Assembly (NCBI GenBank): GCA_950106755.1
Contig: OX467089.1
Span: 21,061,345-21,125,344 of the forward strand
DNA from: Climacium dendroides
Lineage: Eukaryota; Streptophyta; Bryopsida; Hypnales; Climaciaceae
Direction: 5' to 3'
Length of the DNA: 64,000 nt
The translations under genes were made by a program, and so were the position numbers. Positions 24,084 to 35,900 of the stretch are shown piece after piece. The notes under the pieces were generated by a model. That model searched no databases. It worked only from the letters and a program-made list of their open reading frames with translations, and was not told where the DNA came from. The stretch's first letter is position 1. Every line of letters begins with the position of its first letter.

Positions 24084-26066
24084 CTACTTTCGGGAGCCAT
24101 GCACAATTTGAAAACAAGGTTCATCACACATGTACACGTCGCTACATTGTCGACATATTCTATGTTGCCTTGCTTTGCAAACAATGCACTGCCTCGGCCA
24201 CCGTGCAGTGGACCTCACAGTGAAATGAATGGAATTTGGATTTCGATTGAAGCGGCTACAAGTAGGTGGCAAAGGGATACATGGCTCAATAAAAGCTAGT
24301 GCCATGGCATAATGGAAAGCCTTTCGTCCCAAGCTTGGCGTTCCACGTGCCGTCATGTGCTTTCGATACAACACCCAAGAATTCTGCAACCAAGAGTTTA
24401 AGATAAAGAACCAAAGCTTGTGCCACCATTTTCTAGACCAGAATTGTACCGTATAATCTCTCCGCATGTGGTCTATGAGATCCACTCCTCTCATATACAT
24501 TTGGTATTCCTCTTGTTGCGGTGTGGTTGGAACAAGCACTCGACTACCATTCACCCACCTGTGAGCAAACACTCCTTCCTGAATTGGATCTTGGGAAGTG
24601 CTCAAGAAGGTCACGGGTTTTGCATCGTACCTCGTCGTGGTTGCCATGTGCTGCGTGCAATGCATTTGCTAAAACAAATAATCCCTCTCATGTTCTCCCC
24701 TTTTGAATCCTAACAAGATGGAAGGCATGCCTACTCGACCGCTATTTACAGTCTTTGTTGCCCAAATTCCCCTCTCCAAAAGTTGATCAAACAACTTAGG
24801 GCTTGTGAAGAAATTATCCACAACCACACAATGCCCCTTATATGACAACCCTTGCACTAGCTGGTTCACAATACGTGCACCTTGACCATGCTCTGGTTTA
24901 CCATTTCTACCAACATACACTTGCAGGTTATAAATGTAACGACTAGGGTTTGACACAAGACACCATATCTTGAGGCCATATCTTGTGGGTTTGGCCTTGA
25001 TGTACTGCCTAATTGGGCTGAAATGTCCTCTATACGCAATTATAATCTCATCTACAGTGACAAACTTCTCAGGATTCCACAATTCACGGGACCGCTCCAC
25101 AAAACTTTCAATGACCCACCTCACTTTCCCTATTTTATCATAACCTGCATGTCTCTTATCCGTTTCCAGTGTTGAATTATCAACATAGTGAAGGCACCTT
25201 AGAATGCATTCAAATCTATCGCGAATCATCACACTCGAAATCAAACCACAGTGCCAGAAAACCTCCTTTCTCCAATAGTCTCGTATGGTCGGAGTTACTT
25301 TGAGCCCCATGAGGATCACTATACCGAGCCAACTTCTAAATTCAGCAACAGTGAGATCAGTCCAATTAGGGCTACCGTTCACATATTGTGATGCATACTT
25401 TGTGACCTCTTAATGGGCATACTGGTTGGTTTTTAAAACCATACGGTCTACACAAGCTTGGTTCCAAAACAAATCAAAGAAATACTGCACATTCTGCTGC
25501 CGTCGACGACATCACTGAGTAGGTCTTGGTGTGAGGCTAGTGAACTTCTGACGATCTTCTAATAGGGTGGAGGCATGTTGACCCCAAGTGGCATCAGCAT
25601 AACGGTCTCTAAAACTCCCTACCGATTCTTCATGGATCCCTTCATCCTCTACAAACTCTTGGTATCGATCATAATCCAACCCATCGTCACTAGACAATCT
25701 AATACTGCGATCATCAAATAGCTCCCAATCAGAATTCGAATCGGCAGACAAAGTACTTGTAAAGTCTCTAAAATCTGCCATCCACTCTACATCTTCTGAG
25801 TCCTCCGTCCATCCATCCAAATGGGTCAGTGGAGGTGTATCCATGCTCGTGGCTATCTTTGCATTGCTCCCTCTTGGTGTGTGTAATAAATCCAATGAAT
25901 AATCTATTGATTCGGAAGGTATGGAGACGGAGTCCTCGGGCACTAGATGTTGCTGGCACAGCTGCAAGCTTCCATCATGAGGTGGTGATATATCCCTCCC
26001 TTGTGCACGAGAAGGGCCTGCTGTCATATATGGTCGAGGCTAATCATCCCTCCACTCAAGAGATTA
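24084..26066 (-). pseudogene. piggyBac transposase, one frame broken by in-frame stops
   Basis: One minus-strand frame runs through the whole region without a frameshift, interrupted by TAG 26040-26042, TGA 25512-25514, TAA 25410-25412 and TAG 24669-24671; TAA 26064-26066 lies just upstream. The order of parts is as in piggyBac transposases. First comes an acidic Asp/Ser/Glu-rich N-terminus (26027-25515), then the FFDLFW motif. The DDE-type core has Asp residues in FVTVDEIIIAYRGH (25050-25052), CVVVDNFFTSPKL (24816-24818) and RGVDLIDHMRRDY (24480-24482). The C-terminus is a Cys/His-rich cross-brace finger (CIVC, HRICRQC, CDEPC, H). All three catalytic Asp are kept. Each stop is one C-to-T change from a Gln or Arg codon (CAG, CGA, CAA), as methylcytosine decay would give. 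It is probably inactive, though recently so. Confidence 0.9.
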
Positions 26067-26342
26067 CCAATCAGCAACCGCTACCTTCCTCCTTCCAATA
26101 CTCCCTCCAAATTCAATGCCAAACCACTCGATTCCATCTTCCCACCACCGCTGTTGCACATTGCCTAAGAAAGTTTGGAGCCCTCCCCACTGACTGGATT
26201 CAAATCCGAGCACATAAAGCGGAACCCATACATGGTCGGGAAGTGCCCCTGTTCTGCAAGGAAGAACATTAGATGCGGCCAAATTGGCGACACCAGTGAC
26301 CCAATCTTGCACCCTAGTAGCATTTGAGAATTGTAGCCCCAA
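26067..26342 (-). other. Coding-like stretch upstream of and in frame with the piggyBac transposase
   Basis: A 92-codon open stretch with coding composition (e.g. LGFESSQWGGLQTFLGN and QQRWWEDGIEWFGIEFGG) sits in exactly the same frame as the transposase, separated from it by TAA 26064-26066 and TAG 26040-26042. Both stops could be former Gln codons, so the stretch may be an N-terminal extension. Alternatively it is a separate exon: CTTCCTTGCAG at about 26259-26269 on the minus strand looks like a 3' splice site. I do not recognise the sequence. Confidence 0.4.
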
Positions 26343-26825
26343 CTATCGAGCAACACCTTCCCCTCTTTGTGAATTTGAGGTGGGTGTCATCATTGCTAGG
26401 TTTCTTGCCCCCCTAGTGGAGATGCGACACCCCGACGGCGGCTAGTTTGACTTCTTCTTCCTTTAATCATGGTCGGCTCCCAAACGTGGCCGCCACAAAG
26501 CACGCGATGCGTTGGGGCTTGGAGATGCAGCAGCCACCGTCGTCGGAGTGGAAGTCGCACCCACCGCAGGCGGCGCGAATAGGTTCCCTCTGGCGAAGAC
26601 GTGGCGGTGTGGACCTGTCCGCCAAGATGGGGGGTGCCACCCAATCTGTCGGGGTTGTGGCATCTGGAATTTACAGCCTTTTCCTACGCCGCGTCCCCTC
26701 TCTAGCTCCCCTGCGTCGACACCTGCGATGCTTCTGCGATGGTTGTTGCTAAAATTGGATTGTTAATGAACGCCTTGGCATGGAGCCCTCTCCCTTGCGG
26801 GCCTCCCCTACTCCTCCCTTTGCCG

Positions 26826-27650
26826 CTATTGTGAGCTTGCCGCGTTGAGTTTTGAGCCCCCTTGTTCTAGTGAGCTGGCTCCGTGATTGTTTGTTGTCCT
26901 TCGAGAGTAAGGGTGCAATCTCTTAATTCTCGACCTCTGCTTGATGGTGGTCCCGGCGGGGCCACTCTGGCAGCCAAGAGACTCCTTGTGATGCAACCTC
27001 ACTCGGTAAGAGGTCAAAAAGCTAGTCATGCATTGGCTCGCAGCTGTGCAACCCCCTTCATTTGGCTCATCTTGGGATTGAGGCCACTGCTTCTCTCTCA
27101 AGAATTTGTCGACAATTGCAAGAATCCCATCCGCCTGCCCCTCACAAACACAATCCTTCCAGCCAATCAAGCGCCTAATTTGCCGTCGACAGAGGTACCT
27201 CCAATTCCTTGTGCCTGGGTTGGCTAGCCAATAGTGCTTCTCTTGAGGTGATCGCAAACCCAACAAGAAGGATTTGTCAAGACAATTGACGACTTTTTGA
27301 GCTACGTTCTACCCAACTCCCTTCTCCATTGCCCATGAATACAAAGTTTCATGAACAAATTGCACCTCTTCTATAGTTGCTCGCCCTTTATTGAGAGCAG
27401 TCGTCATGGCACCTTCTCCAGAATTGTGTCCTCGTAAGCGCCACCTTTGTCTCACGAAGCAATCAGAGCTCCAAGTGGAGAGTACATGATTTGCAAATTG
27501 GTACCCTAGAAACAAAAATCGCTCCTCCTCGTGCAACACTACTCTCTGATGATGGCGTCGCATACCTGTGAAAATTGAAGCCCTCATTGCCGCCTCCCCA
27601 CTACTCTGTGCAATCCTAAACAGAGTGGATTGTGAACTGAAATTTGCCAA
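26826..27650 (-). pseudogene. Second coding-like block inside the piggyBac element, unrecognised
   Basis: From 27650 down to 26826 a single minus-strand frame of about 275 codons is open except for one TAG (27309-27311), again one C-to-T step from CAG. The peptide looks real in composition (EEERFLFLGYQFANHVLST, TIEEVQFVHETLYSWAMEKG, IRRLIGWKDCVCEGQADGIL). Possible 3' splice sites (e.g. TTTTCACAG near 27570) suggest that part of it may be an exon. It lies on the same strand as, and upstream of, the transposase relic. It could be a second element-encoded protein, a 5' exon, or captured host sequence. I recognise no family and assign no function. Confidence 0.42.
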
Positions 27651-28049
27651 TCACAGCCACCCTTTCCCCATCTCCACTCCGTGTACCTCGCGCCTCCAAC
27701 AAATAATCCATGAGTGTTCAGGGTGGCCTCCTCGTTGCGTATAGACCTAGCGCAGTCCGTCGCATTGGATCCCTTCCCTCGTCCGATGCGTCCCAACGGC
27801 CAGGCACCGGCTACGCCCGATCACTTGAGGCAAATGGCCATGTCCGAAAATAGCTTGGGCGCCAATTCTTCACGCGTAGTACAATTCAGACCTGTGACTA
27901 ATGTCTGCATTGACGTCACTTGGCAGAGGCTAACATGCCTGACCAATTTGGTATTCAAGTTTATTCAAAATTGCAGATCCAGAATTGCACCAAGCACTTC
28001 AAAAATTTGCAACAACACTGTTTGAGTTGCATGGGAGTTGAGGGGTTAA

Positions 28050-29237
28050 TAGCATAAGCTCATTAATATGAGCTATTGTGAGCACCTTTCCTTACCAATA
28101 ATTCTAGTGTTCAATGTTGGAACCACATGCAAGTATTTGACTAGTTATTGTGGGACAATAGTATTGAATTTATAGGTACCATTGATGATAATGATACAAC
28201 AATTGTGATATTTATTTATTGACTCTTTGTTCAAAAATTTGTATTTCACTAATGACAACAAATTTAACAATCTAACAACATTTTAATCTTTCAAGTTTTG
28301 AATGACCTTTTATATTTTCACAAGATCTTCATCTTTCTACCAATTAAAAGCTAATAGTATTGTAGCTTGAAACATTGTGAGAATCAAACCAATGATCTTG
28401 GCATCTATTTTTTCACAATACATACCTTCAAGCAATAGACCCAAATTGATTTTTCATTTTCATTTTTTGTCTTATAATACTTCTTAAATACTTGAATATG
28501 TTTTCTCATCTCTACTAGTAGAGCTAAGTCAAATATCCACTTGAAAGAATAGACACAATTAGTTAATGCTCAAACTTGACCTTGTATTCTCAATCAAATA
28601 TTAATTTTCCTAAAACATACATAATTTCTATATACAACTATTTAAGAGTATGTCATCCATTGGCGATGTGAATTACTTTCTCTACTATTATTTCATCCTA
28701 GTCATGAAGTTGTATCATCAATCTTATAAAGTCTATGCAATTTTGGCATTACAAATTGTTATATCCATAGAAAGCTCTAAAAACTTAGGTCTCAAGGTGT
28801 AGTTTTGTGTGACATGTTTTATGGTATGGAAGATACTAAATTTTATTTTCTTAGATTTCCATTAGCAAATTCTTAAAACCTTGATAGAGGAACATAGTAT
28901 CCAAATTTTGAAGTGAAAAACACCATTTTGGACTCATTATAGTAATAAAAAACTCTAAAAGCTAAAGTGTGACAAATTAGAGAAATTAAGTAACAAATAG
29001 TAAACTATTTTTAAAAATTGGACAAAAAACATTGATTATTTAGGCAATGTATTGCTCACCTTCAATATGATTTCCAAATATAACAATCAAAATCCATAAA
29101 GGTTATACCAAAGCTTGAATCTACCTTCAAGAATAAATTTTTTTGAAGCCAAATGGTTTTAAAAATTAATAAGCCATTTTGCCAAATTTCAAGGAAAATT
29201 AAACATAAAGAAAGTCAAAATGTTAGAAAAGATACTT
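28050..29237. other. Gene-free AT-rich stretch
   Basis: Nothing recognisable between the right TTAA of the piggyBac element and the left foldback arm. Confidence 0.5.
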
Positions 29238-32200
29238 GTATAGCTTGATCCTAAGACATGCATGTCTACTAAATAAAGCAAAATCCAAATGCACTCCTTT
29301 AACTTTTTAATTTTGTATTGGACACACAATGTGTGACTCAAAATAGTCCAAGTGCTTCATGCTTTTGGCCTATAAATGTGGGTGGGAAGACAATTCATTT
29401 GGCTTGAACCAACTAGTGGCTTATTTGTATAACCTCCCCTTCTGTAACTCCTCATGGTACAAAGAATCTTGATATTTCAAGTTCAGGATGTAAGATCGTG
29501 TTGCGTTTTATTACTTACTATATGCTAAAGTATCTCTTATTTGTATCTTTATGCTAGAAATATAGGGTGCTTGTTAATTCTTAAAGGATGGGTTAGTGAT
29601 TGTGGGAACCATTCCTTTAGATACCATGTGATTCATTGGCTTAAGAAAATGCAAAAGCTCTCATTGGAAATCAAACTACTATAGAAGACCTCTCCTTTTT
29701 ACAACAGAATTCTAGGGATGAATAGTTGCACTTTTGTCTACATAGAAGGATTCTTTGTCACTCATTGGACAAAAAACAATTGTAGTATCCTTTAAAGGTC
29801 CTTTTAAGGATCCTAATATCTTTGTCAAGTACTTGGTGAAGTTTTGAAAAGTGTAGTTCTTTTAAGATTTCATCGTCTACAAATTAAATTGTTGTTAGAT
29901 CAATGGGAACCCTATCAATTGTTGTTCGAATACCTCATCTCATTTAGACAAGCAAATATGTAGTTTATAGGCATTTGAACTGACCTTGATTCACACCCTT
30001 TATAGCCAATTTATGGAGATATCATCATATAGTTTTAGTAATAGCAATCTAGCTTTGACCCTCATTTAAATTGAAAGTGATAAATCTAGTAGAGGTTGTT
30101 TTTCAAATTTTAGCCGCCATGCAATTCTAATGATTACCTTGCTTTCTAAATTGACCCCACAAAATGTTGAGACCCAAAATCTCGTCTCAAATTGGTATCT
30201 CTTTGGTAGAGATTTTGAGTTGTGCATTTCAAATTGCGTCCATTCTCTAAAATAACAATGACTATTATGAGTGATTCCATTAAAAAAGTTGAATTAAGAT
30301 TGGTTGTCTACAGTTTTAGTATCTCCAAATATAAAAACACACACCTTGAAGCTTATATGAGATTGAAAGAAATTGTGCTAGCACATTCAAGCCTAGAGAT
30401 TTTCAAAGTGCATCTGCAAAGATAGAATAGGAAAATGACTCCAAATGAGTGACATAAACATCAATACAAAAATCATGAATGGTTAGAAAGTATCAGATGA
30501 CATTACAATTACACATGCTTAACCACCTAGTCTTCTTTAGACCAAGGTCATGGTTATTAAACTAGTCATTGTAGTAAACAAGGAACATCAAATCCCAAGA
30601 TAATGACAATGGTTTAGAAAATTGCAATCTATACATAAGCTTGAAGCTTAGCTCTATTCCACAATGTATGAATTTCTGTATTAACGAATCAAATTCTATC
30701 TCTTATACAAATTCCTATTACCAACGCATACGAGTTTCCCTAATTTGTACTTTTTAGCAAGTGATGTAAGCATGAGTTGGTTAAATGTCAATACCCATTC
30801 ATCTTTGGATGGAGATGGGACTATCTAACATCCCTTCCATAGTGGTCTCTCTAGTAGAAAACGCAGGAATTTCAACAGAATTCTGTTGTTTCGGTCACGT
30901 TGATTTGGTCACTGAACAACAGATTTTTGTTGAAATTCCTGCTTTTTCTACTAGTGTCTACTTTGATAAAATGTTGATCTCTCCTTCAAATTGCACTCCT
31001 AGATATGCTCTTTGTTTCCAATTAATGGCAAAGCTATTTACACTAGTTCACAAGAGTATTTAAATAGAAAAATTATTTTCATATTCCAGTCTTAAATATT
31101 CCTAGAGTATTAAGAAAAGGAGTCGAATTCCTAGATTTTAAACCTATGTCTTGCTCTTTGCCATGGTATGTTCTTTTGGCTTCTTGTTTCTAGTCCAAGT
31201 AAGACACAAACAAATATGAAAATCTCAAGTGATTGTCAATCGGTGTACTGACCATGGGGTATGCCTTGGTTGCTCCAATTCAAGTACTGTCCATGATTGA
31301 AGGCTAATTTCAAGAGCATTTCCAAGGTGGATCCCTTTTTGCAAGTTCTTGGATCGGATTTGGAAGAAACTCATAACTAGCTTGACATTTTAGGCATTCC
31401 ACAATTCACTAACCTTAGTGAAAAACCTGTGCATTTCTATATTGGATTCTAATCAAGTCTTTTTTTTATACTTTCTAGTGCTAGATTGCACCAAAAAAAA
31501 ACTACAAAATGCCAAAGAGCTTGAATGAATTTGTCAGATTGTAGATGAAAACCAAATTATAGACATGTGATATGTGCTAATGTGATATTTTTTATCCAAT
31601 ATTTCAATGAATGTTGAAACTTGGAGTATCACTATAATATTTTATATTGACACTTTGGCACTTCTTAAAAAATGAAGAAAAAGTCCTAATCCTAACTACA
31701 TCAACTGGATGAAAATTCAGATGCAATCTAACAAACTTCCTACTACAAAGCACATTTAGGTCAAGTACAAAATTTCCACTATTAATAGGAAATGAGATTA
31801 CAAAAGACTTACAATCCACTATACCTGTCTATCAAATTTCTATTTCGGAGTAGGAGGATACGTCTCATTAGAAAAGAATTTAAATATTTTTTTCTAAATT
31901 TAAGCAATGCAAAAGAGTGTAAAAGTTTTTATCCTTTAAAGGGCACCACAACTTTTTTTTGTCCAATGAATGACAAAGAATCCTCCTATGTCGACAAGAG
32001 TACAACTATTCATCCCTGGAATTTTGTTGTGAAAAGGCGAGGTCTTCTATGATAGTTTGACTTCCAATGAAAGCTTTTCCATTTTCTTATGCCAATGAAT
32101 TACATGGTATCTAAAGGAATGGTTCCCACAATCGCTAACCCATCCTTTAAGAATTAACAAGCACCCTATATTTCTAGCATAAAGATACAAACAAGACATA

Positions 32201-32490
32201 CTTTAGCATATAGTAAGTCATAAAGTGCAACATGATCTTACATCCTGAACTTGAAATATCAAGATTCTTTGTACCATGAGGTGTTAAAGAAGGGGAGGTT
32301 ATACAAATAAGCCACTAGTTGATTCAAACCGAATGAATTATCTTCCCACCCACATTTATAGGCCAAAAGCATGAAGCACTTGGACTTTTTTGCGTCACAC
32401 ATTCTGTGTCCAACACAAAATTAAAAAATTAGAGGAATTCTTAGTGAACAAGTATGTCTTAGGACCAAGCTATATAAGAATTGATGCAAC
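29238..32490. mobile_element. Foldback-type element with about 555-bp inverted arms
   Basis: The left arm (29238-29799) and right arm (31937-32490) are reverse complements along their length, with small differences. Shared blocks include AGCTTG(A/G)TCCTAAGACAT, AGCATGAAGCACTTGGAC (right-arm strand), AAGAATCTTGATATTTCAAG and CATGTGATTCATTGG / CCAATGAATTACATGG. Both arms end inward near a CTTTAAAGG palindrome. The 2.1-kb interior shows no transposase; it contains a small CACTA-ended MITE. Pieces of the arm sequence (family B) occur alone at 11.2, 41.5, 53.6 and 54.1 kb. A long-TIR Mutator-like or foldback class is possible; the target duplication was not resolved. Confidence 0.8.
30849..30956. 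mobile_element. CACTA-ended hairpin MITE, 108 bp, 3-bp target duplication TCT
   Basis: The left arm CTCTAGTAGAAAACGCAGGA and the right arm in reverse complement CACTAGTAGAAAAAGCAGGA pair over about 47 bp, with a loop of about 12 bp. TCT precedes (30846-30848) and TCT follows (30957-30959), as expected for CACTA insertion. It is nested inside the foldback element. The near-perfect palindrome would give a long hairpin RNA if transcribed. Confidence 0.8.
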
Positions 32491-32995
32491 ATGAATCGAA
32501 GGTTTGATCTATTCAAGTTATTCAAGTTATGTCCATTAATCATTATAGAAATGAATTCTTGCACTGCTCGCTTGAATCTATATACTATTATTTATAACAA
32601 GCTCAAGTTCTACGTGCACAATAAGTCATCCAATACATCTTTGCTAATCACACAATCCCTAACGTATTATTTTTCGTGTATTCCTCAACAAAACCTTACA
32701 TCTAAATTACCAAACAAGTAAACATCATGACAAAAGCCCAAATTGTTTACACAAAATCAAAGATATCAAGTAGAACATAACCATTCAAGATGACATAACC
32801 AACATAAGAACTATGAACTAACAACCATTCATAATCAACAAAGTTGATGTATTGGAACCTAAACAATTCTACAACAAAAAAATAGTAACAACATCAAACT
32901 ACCAAAAACAAAGTGCTCAAAATTAAAATCCAATGTCTCAAAAATAATAATGTCAAGAATTTAGAGTTTCTCAAAATGGCAAGAATGTCCAAGTT

Positions 32996-35900
32996 CTATA
33001 AAATATCAACAACTATTGTAGGACAAAATACTCTAAGATCCTCAATCTCATTCTCACTCAACGTAACTCCAGAAGATTGCACTGTAATCCTTTGAAGATG
33101 CTTGCAACCACTCAAATTTGGGATGGCTATCAAATTCTCACAAGAGTAGATAGTAAATTCTTTTAAACCAATCAATGGCACACTGCTTGTCAACCTCACC
33201 AAGCTCTGACAATTAGAAATATCAAGAAATTGCAATTGGGGAAGGTTGCTCAAATCTGATAACTCTGTGATTGCCAAGTTAGAGAGCTCTAAATGTCGTA
33301 AGTTGAGAAAGGTTTCATCACCCTGCAAATCCACTCCAATTCCTTCAAATGATAATGCCTTTGGTCTACTCAATCCTTCCCACACTTGAAGATTCTCACA
33401 ATAATCAATGAAAATACTCTCCAAATTGGCCGCCTTGTGCATATCAGGAAATCTCTCCAAAAGATCGCAACCAGATATAGTAACCCGGTGTAATCCAATC
33501 AAGTCCTCCAAACATGCCACATCCTTGAAGTCACAATCCCACAAACTAAGATTGCGTAATCTTGTTACCTTTGAAAGGCCACCCAAGCTATCAACGCCTC
33601 TACAATCCTCAATACAAAGATCCTCCAAATTCACCAAGCTATCAATACTTGATGATCTTTGAGGACTCCATCCAATGACCATCATAGAGCGCAATTTGGT
33701 TAATTTGCATAGGTCATTGAGTTCTCTTATCCCATCAATGGAAATTGTCAAGTGTTCCAAATTTATCAACTCACCCAATTCTGTCATTTCCCTATTTAGT
33801 GAACACTTTTTTAATTCTAGAACTTGCAAGCTTGTGAGTTTGCTCAAGTTAGGCAACTCAATGAGATTCCATACTCGAAGCTCCAACAAAGTAGCCAAAT
33901 CACCAACACCCAACAATGTTTGGATTGATCTACATCCTAGTATAACCAATTCCTTGAGATTTTTGAACCCTTGTAAATTGGGCAACCCTTCCAAATTTGG
34001 ACAGCGAAATATTCGAAGTTCTTCCAAGGCCACTAAGCCATCAATTCCATTGCACATACGCAAAGAGTCACAACTTTCTAGACAAAGTTGTCGTAAGTTG
34101 GTCATTGTGGAGTTGCAATATATGGAAACACCTCCATCCAATCTATAAAAGGAAATGGCTCTTAACAAACTTAGGTTGCTCAAATTAGGAAACTCCATCT
34201 TCATGCTAGCAGACTGATTTGATAAACTCAAGATTTGAAGGTTTGTTAAACCTTCAATTTCTTCAATGAATGCAATATTGCTTAGCATTTCGCCACGCCA
34301 CTCAAGTAGACATAGTTGCTTTAGTGATCCAAGTCCATGCACATCACACTTAGAATTTATCTCAATTTTTAAACTCTTCAGATTATATGCACCATTCAAG
34401 TGCAAAATATTGCCCTCCACATTCACATCCTCCAAGTGCAATGCTACAAGCTTGGAGCAACGACTCAAATTCAAATGCACATTGCAAGGCCTTGAATATG
34501 TCCCCAATAGTGATATTCTCTTTGCCTTCTTCCATACACCAGAATAGATGTCGGATTCTTCAATACATGTAGCATTGGAATCCCTCGATTGTTCATAAAT
34601 CCAATGACGCGATTCCAACTCTCCAACTTTGGTCTCCATTACACAAAACTCTCGCCAAAGATTATGAATGCCAATCCTTGTAGTACCTTCTTCCAAAGTT
34701 TGAATGAGTGATTTCTGCTTAAGACCCTTCAACTGCAATCATTATGAACAAGATTAGTTGGCATTAGCTTAAAAAACAACCTAATTAACAAAATATAATG
34801 GATTTAACCAAGAAAATCAATAAGCAAGACCCCTACTATTAAGAACAATATCACAATACTACACAATTACAAATATAACAACTTCAAACCAAGCCCAAGT
34901 TTTGTACCTGAGATTTGATATTTTTCCCATGAATCATGCGCAACCATTGGTGAAGGAAATCTTTAGTGGTCAAGGGATATGAAGAATGAATAGCAAAAAG
35001 TGCACAATCCATAAAGAGCATCTTGTCTTCATCCCTCAATACATCAAAACTTCCTCTCAAGATGGAGAAGATGGGATGCTTGTCATGTGTTTCTTGATAT
35101 TGGTTGAACACATCAATCTCTTCCAACTTCTCAAGCCATTGGCTTGGATCACTTCCAAGTTGTCCACCCAATACCCGCAATGCCAAAGGATGATAATGAA
35201 AGGTTGAACCATCTCCTTTGCTAAAATAACATTGTTCAACACAATGGCGAATGAGTGGCTCACTTGTAGAACCATCACATGCAACCTCTTGTTCAAACAA
35301 TGATATGGCATCATCCACTGTTAACTCTGGCATCTCCATGCAATCACTCTCCTCAATGTTCAAATTTTGCAATTCTCCAAGTGATCGAGCTGTCACTATC
35401 ACGATGCTGTTCTTGGCAAATCCCGCTTTCAATATCAACTTGGCTCGTTGAACTACTTCAACAGATTCAGACACATTGTCCATGGCCAATAGAATCTTTT
35501 GATTCTTGATGTCCCTCATTCTATACTTGCTCTACAATGACCACAAAAGCATCCACAACTAGTATCATTGATGCATTCTATCAAACATTTAACAATATCA
35601 TTAATTACATTCAAGTCTACTACAAAACTATCCCTATCCAAAAATACAAATCTATCACATAAGAGACAACATGAAGGTGAGAATAAACTTTAAACAAAGG
35701 AATTTCTTCATACATCCTTGTAGTTAGAAGAATGACATCAAACCTCATCCAAGTTGAGTCCCTCTATTTGCTCATGCTTGATGCCAGTGAGTCTCTTCAA
35801 TATTTCTTGTAGCATGTGTGATTCATCCCCAACTCCAAACTCAACATGACAAACTTGACCACCAAACTCTTCAAAATAGTGATTGCATAAAGTCATGCAA

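Larger units (their letters stand above)
22953..28045 (-). mobile_element. Complete piggyBac transposon, 5,093 bp, TTAA target duplication
   Basis: TTAA at 22949-22952 and TTAA at 28046-28049 flank it. The left end reads CCCCTCAACGCC and the right end, in reverse complement, CCCCTCAACTCC; these are inverted repeats with 9 identical leading bases. Inside, on the minus strand, lie a piggyBac transposase relic (24084-26066, possibly from 26342) and a second coding-like block (26826-27650). GC content is clearly higher than in the flanks between 26.4 and 27.9 kb. Ends, target site and transposase type all agree, so the boundaries are well supported. Confidence 0.93.

Noticed and set aside
33408..34572. 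Several + strand open frames over the LRR exon
   Set aside because: They are antisense shadows of the TNL leucine-rich-repeat exon; the minus-strand frame has the family motifs.
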